Shown here: piece after piece, positions 51,417 to 63,266 of the stretch | Layout: each line of letters begins with the position of its first letter | Numbering within the stretch: position 1 is the stretch's first letter | Origin: Aquilaria yunnanensis | Taxonomy: Eukaryota > Streptophyta > Magnoliopsida > Malvales > Thymelaeaceae | Assembly: GCA_039654915.1 (NCBI GenBank) | Contig: CM077594.1 | Location: 104,546,893-104,610,892, forward strand | Reading direction: 5' to 3' | DNA length: 64,000 bases | The notes under the pieces: generated by a model | The model's database searches: none | The model's input: only the letters and a program-made list of their open reading frames with translations | What the model was told of the DNA's origin: nothing | Made by a program: the position numbers and the translations under genes

Positions 51417-52304
51417 CTACTGGCCGGATCCCTGTGAATTTTCTTTTGTTGGGGGTTGCTGCTGCTGCTGCTGATTCTGTTGCGCTTGTGCTCTAGCTTG
51501 TCCCATCTGCTGATAAATCTGGCTCAACGCTTGTGGGTTCAGAGTCCCAAAGTGACCGTCGTGAGACAACCCAAGTTCCAAGCCAGGTAGCTGCTGATTC
51601 CCCAATATAGAGGTGAAGCTCATCGGACCACCCATGTTGGAAGCAGGCAATTCAAAGCCAGAAAATCCAACCTTTTGCAGGTAACTAGAGCTCTCACTTC
51701 CCATGGCCGTCGTGGACTGTCCGGATTGCGGGTGGAACCCGAAACCAGGTGGGGGCCATAACCCTGTAGCCAGCTGATGGGGTCTTCCCAAATTGCCGAC
51801 CCAGCTGGACCTACCGGGTCCCGACCCGATAATGGACCCACCCAAGTCTTCGATCTTGGGATGGAGTCCTGTGGAGAGAGAGGCCCCTTGCTGCGAAACC
51901 GAGCCGCCAGCAATCGCCAAAGCGGAGGCCGGAATGGTCCCAGTGCCGGTGGCGGCAATTATGGAAGGCTCGGCCTGCTGGAGGAGCCACTGGATGGTCT
52001 CCCCGTCCGATTTGTGACCCAATTCCCGGGTAAGCTGGAAAATTCTGGCGGCGCAGAGAGCAGGCATCCGAATCCTGCGGCCGCGCCCTTCGACTTTGGT
52101 GTGGCGGTCCTTGTTGGAGCTTCGCTTGGGACCAAGCTGCTGCTGCTGCTGCTTCTTGCTGTCGTCCTTGTCAGCAATCGAAATCTGGAAATCCTTGACT
52201 TGGGCAGGCTTGTCATCGCTCATGTTCTGTTGTGGGGGTTGGGTGAGGAAGCTGGGGATGTCTTGTGGCTGTAGGGGCTGTTTGGAGGAACCCTTGGGAT
52301 CCAT
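51417..52304 (-). CDS. TCP20: Class I TCP transcription factor, TCP20-like
   Basis: An intronless frame of 295 residues. The start [20 protein letters not shown] resembles TCP20 N-termini. The TCP bHLH-type domain spans about residues 59-116: a basic region ([20 protein letters not shown]), then helix one ([12 protein letters not shown]) and helix two ([14 protein letters not shown]). The basic region lacks the four-residue insertion of class II, which marks class I (PCF). The rest matches TCP20 features: KDFQISI before the domain, [13 protein letters not shown] after it, [24 protein letters not shown], a Gln run, and the end SQGSGQ. Class I TCPs bind GCCCR-type sites and regulate growth and cell-cycle genes, and TCP20 is also linked to nitrate responses (family knowledge). 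The upstream region carries a long GA/CT microsatellite. No lesions were seen. Confidence 0.93.
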   Translation of the reverse strand: MDPKGSSKQPLQPQDIPSFLTQPPQQNMSDDKPAQVKDFQISIADKDDSKKQQQQQLGPKRSSNKDRHTKVEGRGRRIRMPALCAARIFQLTRELGHKSDGETIQWLLQQAEPSIIAATGTGTIPASALAIAGGSVSQQGASLSTGLHPKIEDLGGSIIGSGPGRSSWVGNLGRPHQLATGLWPPPGFGFHPQSGQSTTAMGSESSSYLQKVGFSGFELPASNMGGPMSFTSILGNQQLPGLELGLSHDGHFGTLNPQALSQIYQQMGQARAQAQQNQQQQQQPPTKENSQGSGQ

Positions 52305-52671
52305 CAGGAAGGTCCAGGTGGGGCAAATTTAGGAAAAATAAAAAAGAAAAGGGTCCGCCTTTGCCTGCCTCTGATTCAATGCAAGAGGAGAGGAGAGAAG
52401 AGAAGAGAAGGTGGCCTGCCTGAAACCAAAAATAAATAAATAAATAAATAAGGCCCTCTACACTTTCACTTCATCAGTTAAAATTTTGATCTGTTTTTAG
52501 CAAGGAATGTGAAGACAAGAGACTGGCATTATTTTTAAAATCCCAATGTGCTCCAATCGTCATTTTCTTTTCCACTCCCGTTTTAGCCTTTTTATCAGAT
52601 GAGATGAGTGCTGCTTTTCTCTTTTCTTTCATTTTTCCAAATCAACAAACAAAAAAGTACAGTGTTCTTCT

Positions 52672-52672
<1 letters not shown>
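52305..52672 (-). promoter_or_regulatory. 5' flank of the TCP gene
   Basis: This is the presumed 5' UTR and proximal promoter on the minus strand. GAGAGGAGAGAAGAG-type purine runs at about 52386-52410 and an AAATA repeat near 52427-52450 are seen. No start site or TATA box was assigned. Confidence 0.35.

Positions 52673-52744
<72 letters not shown>
52673..52744. repeat. (CT)36 microsatellite upstream of the TCP gene
   Basis: A 72-bp perfect CT run lies about 370 bp upstream of the TCP start codon; on the gene's sense strand it is GA. GA/CT runs near plant promoters can bind BPC/GAGA-type factors, though no effect is shown here. Confidence 0.97.
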
Positions 52745-52748
<4 letters not shown>

Positions 52749-53254
52749 CTTTTTCTTATGAAGATATAACAAGAGATCTTACTATTACGAAATACTCACC
52801 TCGTCTTTTAACTGTAAAAAAGATTAACCTTTTTATACGATAGAAACCTTAGTGAGCTACGAATTAAACGACAAAAGTACAATATTGAATTAGATAACTT
52901 TCAGGTTTTATATTTGCAAAATATTTTGCAGAACCCTTCAATACTCCTATCAAATATTTTGAGCTGGTTGAAAACACAATTTTGTTTTAATCCATATATC
53001 GCATAATTATAGAAATCACGTTTGTAATAATTAATTAAGGTTTTGAATTACCTTTTTTTTTACTCAAAATAAGATACACAAATACAGAGTTTGAGAAATT
53101 ATTTATATACCATAGGAAACAAGAAAAATATCAGCTTTTTCATAAATAAAAAACATTCAAAATTAGTCTTTAATAATATTGTTTGGAATCGGTGGGGGTA
53201 AAGGTTTTGAAGCCTGACAATGTGTTTCCTTTATCACTTGGATTGGGTGGCACG

Positions 53255-54242
53255 TAGGGATCAGCATTGGTCGGGTTGGTTTGATTTTATGGTAGAACCG
53301 AACCAACCTGAAATAGCATTGATTTTAACATTTTTCTATCTAATCCAAAAATTGAGAACCAAACAGAACCAAAATCATGGTTCTGGGTTTCTCGGTTCTA
53401 GTTTTCGGTTTTTTCGGTTTATACCATATACTTATAACAATACCAAAATTCAATAAATTTACATCTATAATCAGTTTTATGACATATTCAACATAATATA
53501 TAATTAAATTAATATTTAAATATATGTACTTAAATACATTCAAGAGAGTTTAAAATGTTGTTCTTACAAAAATGGTTCAAAAGAGTTGCTTGTGGGGGCA
53601 TCTTTTATCTCAACTATTTTACTTCTTTCCAGTAATTCCAATATTGGCATGACATTCAATATGAAAAATTGAGTCATTAAGACCATCTATATGGAAAATT
53701 GAGCCGTTAAGACCATCTTTTTCAGTATCAAAACCTAAAATATATTGATATCATAAATTTTTAATTTTGCATGACTCATAAATGAAAAAAAATATCATAA
53801 TTGTGTCATAGAGAGTAGTCTGAAATGAAAGATCGAAAGCAAAATGACCTAGGCGTGGTGGGTCTATGAAGCAAAATAATTTAAATGAATATGAAGAAAT
53901 TTCATAAATAATCCACAACTTTCATACTGTTTCAATTTAGAACATCTGTTTAAAAGTTTAATATAAAAATACAAAATGACCATCATAATACTTCAAAGAA
54001 ATATGTGTGTGTGTGTGTGTGTATATGGATATATTAGTAATATTATAATTTTTATTATATAATTATATATATATCTCGGGTTGGTTCCATATGGAATCAG
54101 AACCAACCCAAAAACCGTCAGTTCTCCTATATGTAGAACTAACCCGTAAACCATAATTAATTTTTACCCAACCTAACCCAACCCAATCTAATGAGAATGG
54201 TCCGAGTTGGATTTCAGGTTTACCTAACCTATCCTCACCCAC
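53255..54242. mobile_element. Non-autonomous hAT element
   Basis: The left end TAGGGATCAGCATTGGTCGGG has the usual hAT form. The flanking octamers GTGGCACG (53247-53254) and ATGGCACG (54243-54250) match at seven of eight positions, the hAT target size. Inside are mirrored CGGGTTGG/CCAACCC and GGTTCTG/CAGAACC words near both ends. The right terminus is degraded. The interior is AT-rich with a TG run at 54004-54022 and no transposase. Confidence 0.65.
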
Positions 54243-54250
54243 ATGGCACG

Positions 54251-56461
54251 GACTTGAATTGCTATTTTTCTACGTCGAGCTTTTGACTTGCAGGCAGAAA
54301 GCTCATAAATCAGAAATTAACTGCTGATTTCACCAACAGACATTAACAATTAATTGAACACCTATAATTTTTCTTCTTCATAATTGCGATGGGAATTTCC
54401 GTCTACACGAATGACAATGATGCTAGTACCGCTGGACTGGAGAGCTAGACGAATAAGAACGACACAACGGGTTTCTGTCGAATGCCAGAAATGAAATGAT
54501 CAAGGGCCACAACATAATGATGCCCTTCCTTGCAAGAGATGTTGACATGGATGATTCACAGAAGAACAAGTGGCAGCCCATATGGGGGTTGCTTCCAACC
54601 CACTACACTATAGTCCAGGCCCATCTCCCAGTCCCATATATGGAGTGCTGCTTTGCTACACTTCACGTAACGTTTTGTTAATGGATTTGATATGCTTCTC
54701 GGTGACTGATAGATGCGATGCCAGACGGCCGTTGGTTTATGTATGATTTGTGTGAGGTTCACTTTTCTGATGACCTTCATTCATGCATCCCTCACCGTAA
54801 AATCATAACAATTCAATTTTCCTTTTTAGAATATTTTTGCTAAATATATTAACATATAAAATTCCACGTTTCATAAATCAATTGTCTGTATAGCAACTAA
54901 TATGTTTCAAACAAAAGCTGAATATATATATATATTGAGGGGAAAAAAGTCGATAACGGATTTAGATCACCAGTATGAAGGGGGGATGTCGCTGTCCCGA
55001 CTGGCTTCAGTTATACGATCTTCCGAAAAGAAACACAAAGATATAGATAAATTAAAAAAAAATGTGGGCTCCTCTGTTTGAAAGGTCTCTACTGGTTCAT
55101 GCGACATCTGTGCTCTACTCTTTGGATATAGATTATATTTTCATAAGAAAATATGCTAAATCTGCACTGTACGTTCTGGATGTAGATTTGTAAGTGTTTC
55201 CTATATATATATATAATGAGATTGTGCCATATTTATTAAATCATTTAATTTGACGCAAAGGTTAAGAATTTTTCCTTTTTACCATAGCCTTTTAAACGTA
55301 AGTTAAGAAAGTTAGAGAAAATGAATATTAAAAAGATAATTTTAAGAGTAATATGATAAAATAATTTATTACTAAATATGAAAATATTGTAAAAAATTTG
55401 ATACTATCTAGAATAAATATGCTATAATATAATAGTTTTTGTACAGAATGTGTGTGTATTCATACATATGAAATACACTAAATTGCTTTAAGATACAGGT
55501 TTGAAAAGAATGCCAGATAGAAAAGTCTTATGGGCATATATAGTATACGCGTAAATAGACTAAACAAAACAAATTAATTAAATTGGATCACGTGGACCGA
55601 CCTGGCCAACGCTAGGACTTACTTTGATGAAGGTACAAATTTGTCAATTAGCAAATTGGTCAATAATTTGTTTTTGTTCTTAATGACTGTTGAGAAATGA
55701 ACACTTGTCAAAATAATTAGTCCTTGGGAAAATTGGGACGGGGTGGATGCGAATTGTAGAGGCCGAGAGAAAAGACAGTCGATTGGAGGAGAGACCTCGA
55801 ATAACTCCAATGACAAAGATGCCCAATTTCTTCAGAGAGTGACATTTTTCAATTATGCCTCGAAAGCGCTTTCTTATGTCTTAAGGTCCACAAATTAGTG
55901 ATATTGTTACTATTAATTACAAGACAAATTTTGTCTTAGATTAGATAGGCATCCGAAAGAATTAACTAATGAAGATTCAGTTAACGATTAAGTGGATGAT
56001 TTGCGTATTCTAGAATTCAACTGTTTAATTAATTTATCTGCTTGGTTACTACAACGCATCAACGTAAATGAGGGGATTAAAATCTGTAAACGTTTGGTTA
56101 CCCAAATCCGTAACACACTTCGCATCCCCAAACAGCTAGACAGTGTACCAACCTATTTTATGCTTTTCGCTCAAGTTTGGTAGAGACTTGCTGGTCATTT
56201 CACACTACAAAATTTTAGCAATACGCATATATAGGTAAATTTCGCCGCCATCATCTAATTTATTTTCATGTTTAAAATTGATGTTTGACCTTAGTATTCT
56301 ACTATGAAGGTTTTTCACTGCATATAATATGTCCAAATTAGGTTACTTCCGTCAATTTTACTATTAATTATAACTAAAAATGTAAATATAACATTAATAA
56401 ATCTTAAAATAGTAACTCTAGTCTTTTAATTTTTCTCATCAATAGTTTTAAATCATAGAGT
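54251..56461. other. AT-rich spacer
   Basis: Nothing could be assigned. A GC-richer patch at 54400-54780 has a 61-aa frame without family features. CACGTG (a G-box word) occurs near 55590, not tied to any gene. A CACTACAAAATTTT word near 56203 resembles a CACTA end but has no partner. Confidence 0.45.
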
Positions 56462-56790
56462 CAATTTATTTTAATTTAAATCAACTTAATTCAAAATAAT
56501 TTATTTTTATTTTTACATCTTTTTTTACTTGGAACCAATTTCATTTGAAAACTAATATATATATATATACAATAATATATTTGAAAGTAAATTTTTATAA
56601 ATTTTCTTTTTAATATCTAAAACTAGAAAAAATAATAAAAAAAATTAAGTAATATTATAAAAATTATATTTTCAATATATTAATATACCTGCATAATATT
56701 GAATTCTAAATAAAATTAGTTTCAAGTAAAAAAAGTAAAAATAAAAATAAATTATTTCCAAGTAAGTTAACTTAAGTTAAAATGAATTTA
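56462..56790. mobile_element. Foldback MITE, family B, complete copy
   Basis: The arms mirror each other (left ATTTTAATTTAAATCAACTT; right, on the minus strand, TTTTAACTTAAGTTAACTT), with TTGGAACCAATTTCATTTG and its mirror inside. It is collinear with 28549-28880. Confidence 0.72.
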
Positions 56791-58492
56791 ATGTTAAATT
56801 TCTAAATCTACTGTTAAATTTCTAAATTTCCCTTTAAAGAAGAAGACCACTAAAAGCGGTTGAGATCACTATCATGAAACTCGATGTTGTCATCTTTGCA
56901 TTCGTCGACTGCAACTCAAGCTGCAATGACTTCCAAGTCGTCATCGTATCTCAATCCATCAAACTTAAAATAAAAAAGCCTCTTGTAGGCTTTGCTATGT
57001 ATTTTGATTAGCTCCTACATACCTCCTTGCCTATGGAGGCTCTTCAAGGAGCTCTTTGCTCCTTTACTTTCGTGCCAAAGTTTTTCTCCCTTCATCCAAC
57101 GCACCATAAAGAAAGAAAAGAAAAAGATTGCGCTATCAAAAAATAAAAAAGAAAAAAGAGAGAGAAGGAGAAGAAGAAGAACACAAAGGAAAGAAAAAAG
57201 ATCGACACCGCGGGAATCACTCCTTGACAAAAAATAAAAGTGCAAAGGAAAAGAAAAAAATAAAACGCTATTCATTTTGACTTGTTGCATGAAAAAGGTT
57301 GTGCGGTTGGATGGTATATGGGAATCCTCATTTTTTATTCATAAAATTTCTTCGGACTTCTCCTTTCTAAATCATTTCTTCTGACTTCTATGCTACGCAA
57401 ACTGACTTGTTGGAGGTCTTTTTTATGGCGATGACGGAAGAAATTATGACATTAGTTATTACTGTGAGTTTCTATATACAATACTAATACTTGTAAACTA
57501 ATGGTCAATTTTTGCATTTCAATAATGATGATAGAGAGTGGAAAGAAACAAAAAATATGCATTTAGATTTGGTGAATCAAGTATGTTTCATACTCCTTAT
57601 GTCTATATATTTATATTTCAATACTCTCATTTATAACATAAAACAAGCATAATACATCAAATCTTATGTCTCTCTAAAATTAGAGATATATACACATCAT
57701 ATGCTAGATATATACAATTCGATGTACAAAAAAAGTGAAAAATCTATAGAAATAATGTGTAATATATTTACAAATGAGATCAAAGACATGTTGACATTAT
57801 ATTCAATAGTATATATGGGTCTAATCTCCTACAAAATAAATAAATAAACAAATAAGCATAAATACATCAAATTCATTTTTTTCCACCAAATTTTGGGACA
57901 TGTATAAATTGGATGATAGATATATATCAAATTCGATATATAAAGCAAGTGATAGATATGTACATAACATGTGATGCATATGTATAAATAAAATTATAAA
58001 TATGTTACAAATATATTCAATTAAATATATTAGATTAATTTTTTTGTAAATGAAATGAATATTAAGATAAAAATTCAATTAATAGTAGTACAATAGTGAT
58101 ATGTATGAGATATGTATAAATCAAACAACTGATATATATTTTTTTTATGAGAAATTTATATAAATTATATAAGACATATTTACAAATAAAATTATGAGAA
58201 TTACAACTGATATGTACAAAAAAGTCCCTATATTATCTTATGTTCATATAATTTTATCTTTTTTGCATATTATTTTTCACAATGTGTACATATACATGCC
58301 TAGTAAAACATAAGGAGTCTATCAAAAAAAGAGTAAAAAATAAAGGTATAAAAATAGTTTTGATCTCAAACCCTTAAACTAATTAGAAACGTAGTTGCCT
58401 CTTGCCTCTGTCGTTAGCCACCATACTTCCTTTAGTTCCTCTTTATTGTTAGCCACCACACCATCCTTCACTTCAGCGAATGCGTTCACCTC
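56791..58492. other. AT-rich spacer
   Basis: There is a purine-rich stretch at 57105-57265 (AAAGAAAAG/GAAGAAG) with complementary frames on both strands, and a long AT-rich stretch at 57420-58290 with many ATATGTATAAAT-like words. No gene was recognised. Confidence 0.5.
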
Positions 58493-58675
58493 CTACAATG
58501 TCAAGAAGTTAGTCTTGGTTTTGCAGCCCTGAAACTCACATGCTACTGCATCGTAAGCATTTGCAACTTTCATGGTGGTGTCGAATGTCCCTAAGACCCA
58601 GCTCCTCTTCCTTGGTTCACAAATCTTGGCAACCTAACGCCCCTATGGCCTATTTTGGACACCCCTATAATACGT
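58493..58675 (-). pseudogene. AP2/ERF-domain pseudogene
   Basis: One minus-strand frame reads YYRGVQNRP, stop, GR, stop, VAKICEPRKRSWVLGTFD, then TTMKVANAYDAVACEFQGCK and TKTNFLTL before a third stop. This is a nearly whole AP2 domain: RGV-RP-WGR-AAEI, then WLGTFDTAEEAA-AYD and GAKTNF in functional members. Both internal stops are TAG at positions normally occupied by tryptophan or an aromatic residue, so TGG to TAG changes are likely. No intact gene surrounds it. The family call rests on the second half and is firm; the subgroup is not determined. Confidence 0.75.
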
Positions 58676-59046
58676 CTCTGAGCTTCAGTTTGGGCAATGG
58701 CAGTGGATTTAACTTTTTTAGTAGGTGCATTAGATGAGAAACAAGAAGAGAAAAATGACACATTAGGGATTAGTGCCATTTAATAAGAGTAGAATAATCA
58801 TTACACCTATATGACACATGTAAGATAATACTTATTTAGGACCAACACTTCAAATTTATACTATTAATTACTACTATTTGCTTAACAAATAGAATTATGG
58901 ATTAGTTTCCATTTGTGGGCTTCTCCCTTTCATAAAGGTGGAGCATTAATTCTTTTGTAATATATCTAGGATCATGTAAGAGCCTAGTATAAATATTCAC
59001 TACACTACATGTAGTTTAAGAACATATAACTAACTTTCTAATTACT

Positions 59047-59531
59047 TGTTGGGTTTGTTGACTCAAATTAAAAAAAAAAAACTTTAGAATTTTAGTTTGT
59101 TTAGAATTTGATTTTAGTTTTCCTATTTTGTTGTGGTTTAGATTTGTGAGTGGCCTATAAAAAGGTTTATTGTATTAGGGTTTGAATATGAGAGAAAAGT
59201 GAATGTGGTTAAAAGATAAGATGTGAGAGTTCCAGTAGGGAGGAAAGGTCCAGAGACCGAAGGCTAGGATAAGAAGCATTTTGTAATTCTCATATTTTGT
59301 AATTGTGTGAGGGCAAGATATCGGGGTGTTAATAGTATATAGAGAATTTATAGGCCAGCGTGAGCACTAAAGGTATACTTCTGCTATAATCTTAATATTT
59401 TATTCGGGTTGATTTCTCTTATTCATGGATGTAGGCTAGTTAAGAAACGAATCACATTAAATTTGTGTGTACTTTCTCTATCATGTTTTCTATTAAGCTG
59501 CACATGATGTTAATTAGGATTTTTTCCCCTA
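59047..59531 (+). repeat. LTR copy 1 of the TRIM-like element
   Basis: Starts TGTTGGG and ends near TTTTTTCCCCTA, just before the altered primer-binding site. It contains a TATAAAAAGG box-like word (59156-59165), a plausible promoter. Confidence 0.75.
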
Positions 59532-59784
59532 AAAATGCAATTAGAGCTTACAATTTAGTCCTAGCATGGTGGAGCTTATGGTACATTTTTATTATAGTGG
59601 AGTTTTTGTCATGTGTGTTGATATTCATGATATTGTTTGGAGTTATGTTCGTGTTGTTTGTACTTATTTGCATTCATTATTGTGTTCATATTTTGGCGAT
59701 ATTCATAGTGTTTATGTCTGTGATCATGATCGTGTGTTCATGATGTTTATGTTTATGATAAAGAATTTGAGCCAGTGTAAAAAT

Positions 59785-60396
59785 TGTTGGGTTTGTTGGC
59801 TTAAATTCAAGAATGTTAAGAATTTTAATTTTATTTATGATTTTTTTTTCCTATTTTGATGTGGTATGTGTGTATGTGTGGCATATAAAAATGTTTTTTG
59901 TGTTAGGATTTTGAGTATGAGAGAAAAGTGAATATAGTAAAGAGGTAGGATATAAGGGTTTCATGAGGGATAAGAGGTCTGAAGGCAAAAAATGGCTATA
60001 ATGAGAAGCTTTTTGTGATTCTCATATTTAGTAATTGTATGAGGACAAGATTTGGGGTTATCAGTGATATGTAGGGGATCCATAGAAAGCCAAAGATGGA
60101 TGAGAGGTCCAGAAGCCAGAGAGAGCTATAACGAAAAACTTTTTATAATTCTCATATCTTGTATTCGAGTGAGAGCAAGATATTGAGGTTATCATTGATG
60201 TGTAGGGGATCTATAAGTTAGCATGAACTATAAGGGCATACCTTTATTGTAGTATCTATATTTTGTTTAAGCAGATTTCTCTTATCCGTTGATGTAGGAT
60301 AGTTAAGAGTCAAACCACGTTAAATTTATGTATGCTTGATTGATTATTTTTGTCATTCCACTGCGCATGGTGGGTAATCTGGAAATTTTTTTCACA
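59785..60396 (+). repeat. LTR copy 2, enlarged by an internal duplication
   Basis: The same start and a TTCACA end, but about 130 bp longer. The block running from GAGGTC(T/C) through TTATCA-TGATRTGTAGGGGATC occurs twice (about 59965-60085 and 60099-60215). Confidence 0.75.
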
Positions 60397-60654
60397 ATAA
60401 ATGGTATTAGAACTTGTGATTTGGTCTTGGCATAGTGGAGCTTGTGATGCGTTTATGACATGGTCGGGCATGTGTTCATGTGTTTTTATGTTCTTGATGT
60501 TGTTATTTGAAGTCATGTTTATGTTGTTCATTCTCATTTGCGTTCGTTGCTGTGTTCGTGTTTTGGTGATGTTCATGGCATTCGTGTTTCTGATTGTGAT
60601 CGTGTGTTCGTGATGTTTATATTCATGGTAAAGAATTTAAGCTAAGGTAAAAAT

Positions 60655-61162
60655 TGTTGGGTTTATTGACTCAAATTAAAAAAAAAAACTTAAGAATTTT
60701 AGTTTGTTTAGGATTTGGTTTTAGTTTTCCTATTTGTTTGGAATTTAGTTTTTCTATTCTATTGTGGTTTTGGTTTGTGTGTAGCTTATAAAAAGGCTTA
60801 TTGTATTAGGACTTGAGTATGAGGGAAAAGTCAATGTGGAAAAAAGGTAATATGTGAGAGTTCCGAGAGGTCCAAAGGTTGAAGAGAGTTAGGACAATAA
60901 GTCTTTTGTAATTTTCATATATTGTAATTATGTGAATGCAAAATATTGTAGTTATCAGTACTGTATAGGGGATTTATAGACCAGCGTGAGTACTAAGAGC
61001 ATACCTCTGCTGTAATCTCAATATTTTGTTTGAGTAGATTTTTCTCATCCATAGATTTAGGCTAGTTAAGAGCTGAAACATATTAAATTTGTGTGTATTT
61101 GCTCTATCATATTTTCTGTTTTGTTCTACATGTTGGTAATTGGGATTTTTGTTTTCCCAATG
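60655..61162 (+). repeat. LTR copy 3 of the TRIM-like element
   Basis: Starts TGTTGGGTTTATTG and ends TTTTCCCAATG next to the TTACT target copy. Confidence 0.75.
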
Positions 61163-62559
61163 TTACTTCTAGAGAATAATTCTCAACATGAATCTTGACA
61201 GAATTGTAGTTATAATACAATAAAAAATCATTCTGAATGAGATGAGACTACACTCATCTATTAAAATAATACAACTTGTAGTTTTATATATTAAAATAGC
61301 TATTCAATATATCTATTGTATAGTACTACACTCATATTTTTTTAATATTTATTAAACTGTCATCATATCATGAACAACATATTTTACGAAATGAATAAAA
61401 CATTTACAAGATTGTCATTGCGTTTCAACATCAAATCTTACAAAATAAATATCACCTTTTGTAAAATTATTACTGTGAACAATACATCTTATAAAATAAA
61501 TAATAATTTATAAAACAAGACTTTTTTTTAAATAAAATAATATTTTTTATTAAATCAAACAGCAATATTTATAAATAGCATTTCACAAAAATGTACTGCC
61601 ACATACCAACTGGTACGATCTCATAGCTGCTTCATAAAACTACATATGCGGCTTAGGAGACTCGAACTGCTCACGACATGGAAGTGGGACTAAGCATCAA
61701 CGATCATGCCAGTAGAACTCGCTTTGATATTAAAAGTATAACTGATATTTTTATTTTTGTTTTAAATGCCCACCAATCAATTTTCCTTTCTTTTTACGTT
61801 CAGAAAGTTTTAAATGGGGTTTCTGCTTTCCTTTTCGCTTTCTTGGGTCTCATTCCCATGCCGGACATTTAAAAAAAAAAAATTGTATTACTTTTTCAAA
61901 ATCGAGCCAAGCCACCCATAGACACATAATTAATTTTTACTTTTTTAACTAGTTAATGATTGCTAATTTTTTGAGGGAAATAATTGTAAATAATTAAATT
62001 TTATTTTTTCTCATACGTTTAACTATTTCTTTTTTTTTTTTTTATATTCGTATATAATTCACCTCTATGCCTTTTTTTACAAGAGGGAGTACTCTATTAT
62101 GTTTTTTTTTTATTTTTTTGAACTAATGGTAAAAATGCTAAAATAAATAATTCTTTGTTTATTCTTTTTAATTTATTTTTTTATATGTTGATAATTTGTT
62201 ATGTCTTATGTATGACTTGGATCATAGAGTTAAATATTGAAAAACCAGTACATCCGAAATGATATGATACGATACTAGTATTGTATCGTACCATTAAAAA
62301 ATGATACTTTATCTAGTATAAAATTTAAAATTTTAAATAAAATAACATTTATTACTAAACAAACAATATTATTTATGAGTAGCGTATTTTATAAAATAAA
62401 TAATATTTTACAGAACAATACTTTATATTAAAATAAATATAATTATTTATAAATAACATATCATATAAAAATAAACAATATTTTACAGAACTATATATTT
62501 ATATAAATGAAATAATACTTTTTATTAAATGAAACATTGCATCTGTGGCACGATCTTAC
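61163..62559. other. AT-rich spacer with repeated AT-rich words
   Basis: The stretches 61380-61620 and 62320-62560 share blocks such as TTATAAAATAAATAAT, AATAATATTTTTTATTAAAT and GGTACGATCT/GGCACGATCT, and may be two decayed copies of one repeat. No gene was seen. Confidence 0.45.
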
Positions 62560-62760
62560 CATCTTGGATTCCACTTGCCGACAGCTTATAGAAGATGTTG
62601 ATGACGACAAAACAGTTGCGGCCGTCTTCCCAGAAGCCTAACTGCCCGGACAAGAGATGGCCTATGACAAAGTTGCCTTCAAGACGCACGGCTCCAAGGC
62701 CAATGCGCTACAGGCCGGAGCCGGAGACTTCTTCATTAGGCGTCTCCGTAGCTTCACATT
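62560..62760 (+). pseudogene. GC-richer gene fragment of uncertain family
   Basis: Against a very AT-rich background, one plus-strand frame runs about 65 codons with a single TAA: DSTCRQLIEDVDDDKTVAAV and on to FPEA, stop, then LPGQEMAYDKVAFKTHGSKA. The MAYDKVAFKTHGSKA part looks like the end of an AP2/ERF domain (AYDKAAF-RGSKA), but the upstream residues do not fit that domain. It is probably an exon piece carried by a transposon. Confidence 0.3.
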
Positions 62761-62789
62761 GCTGCCATATTTAAAGGAGATTTATATAT

Positions 62790-63266
62790 GGGGGAAAATT
62801 ATAAAAACTCTCATAATATTTGGTCTAACCTACACTTTATTTTTTTATTTTTAAATATTTACACTTTATCCCTTATTTATTTTACTGTGCCCGACAATAA
62901 CTTCTGAAACCCTAATTTAAATTATCTAATAATAATATTCTAGCAATTTCAAGATTTTTGATATTTTTTTTACAACCAAGAGACTTTTAAAAAATAATTA
63001 TATATATTTACAGAGACAAAAATATATTTATAAAAAAGAAAAGTTGATAATTTAAAATATTTATTAATTATAAAAAAATATTGGAGAGATTCAAATTACT
63101 AGAAAATGATTCAAATTACTAGAAGATGACTATCATATATTTTAAATATAATTTTAGGAATTATTATCAGATAGCATAAAAAATATAGATGTAAATATAT
63201 ATTTCTTAAAATAAAGAAAGCAAATTATAGATTAGGGCACACTTTAAGAGGTTATTGTAAGTTTAT
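62790..63266. mobile_element. MITE, family A copy 2
   Basis: Collinear with 14335-14804 over its full length. The left end GGGGAAAATTATAA is mirrored by the right end (minus strand AACTTACAATAACC). It contains a 20-bp direct duplication near 63095-63125 (GATTCAAATTACTAGAAAATG, then GATTCAAATTACTAGAAGATG) absent from copy 1. Confidence 0.7.

Larger units (their letters stand above)
59047..61162 (+). mobile_element. Tandem TRIM-like retrotransposon (LTR-internal-LTR-internal-LTR)
   Basis: Three LTR-like repeats each begin TGTTGGGTTTRTTG (59047, 59785, 60655), separated by two internal segments of about 255 bp. Each internal segment starts with a primer-binding-site-like sequence (TGGTATTAGAAC at 60402; the first copy is altered to TGCAATTAGAGC), matching the initiator Met tRNA site TGGTATCAGAGC. 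The pentamer TTACT flanks the whole unit (59042-59046 and 61163-61167), so it was inserted, or at least bounded, as one unit. No gag or pol is present. This size and layout fit a terminal-repeat retrotransposon in miniature in tandem form. The open frames inside the internal segments have no family signature. Confidence 0.82.

Noticed and set aside
51777..52274. 165-codon plus-strand frame opposite the TCP gene
   Set aside because: It is the antisense of the GC-rich TCP coding sequence; the minus strand carries the clear TCP domain.
56202..56230. CACTACAAAATTTT word resembling a CACTA end
   Set aside because: No matching right terminus and no subterminal repeat array nearby.
57015..57290. 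Phe/Leu-rich minus-strand frame
   Set aside because: It is the complement of a purine-rich low-complexity run; no signal peptide or family motif is convincing.
59465..59859. Hydrophobic frames inside the TRIM-like element
   Set aside because: They lie in the non-coding internal segment and are not kept in the second internal copy.
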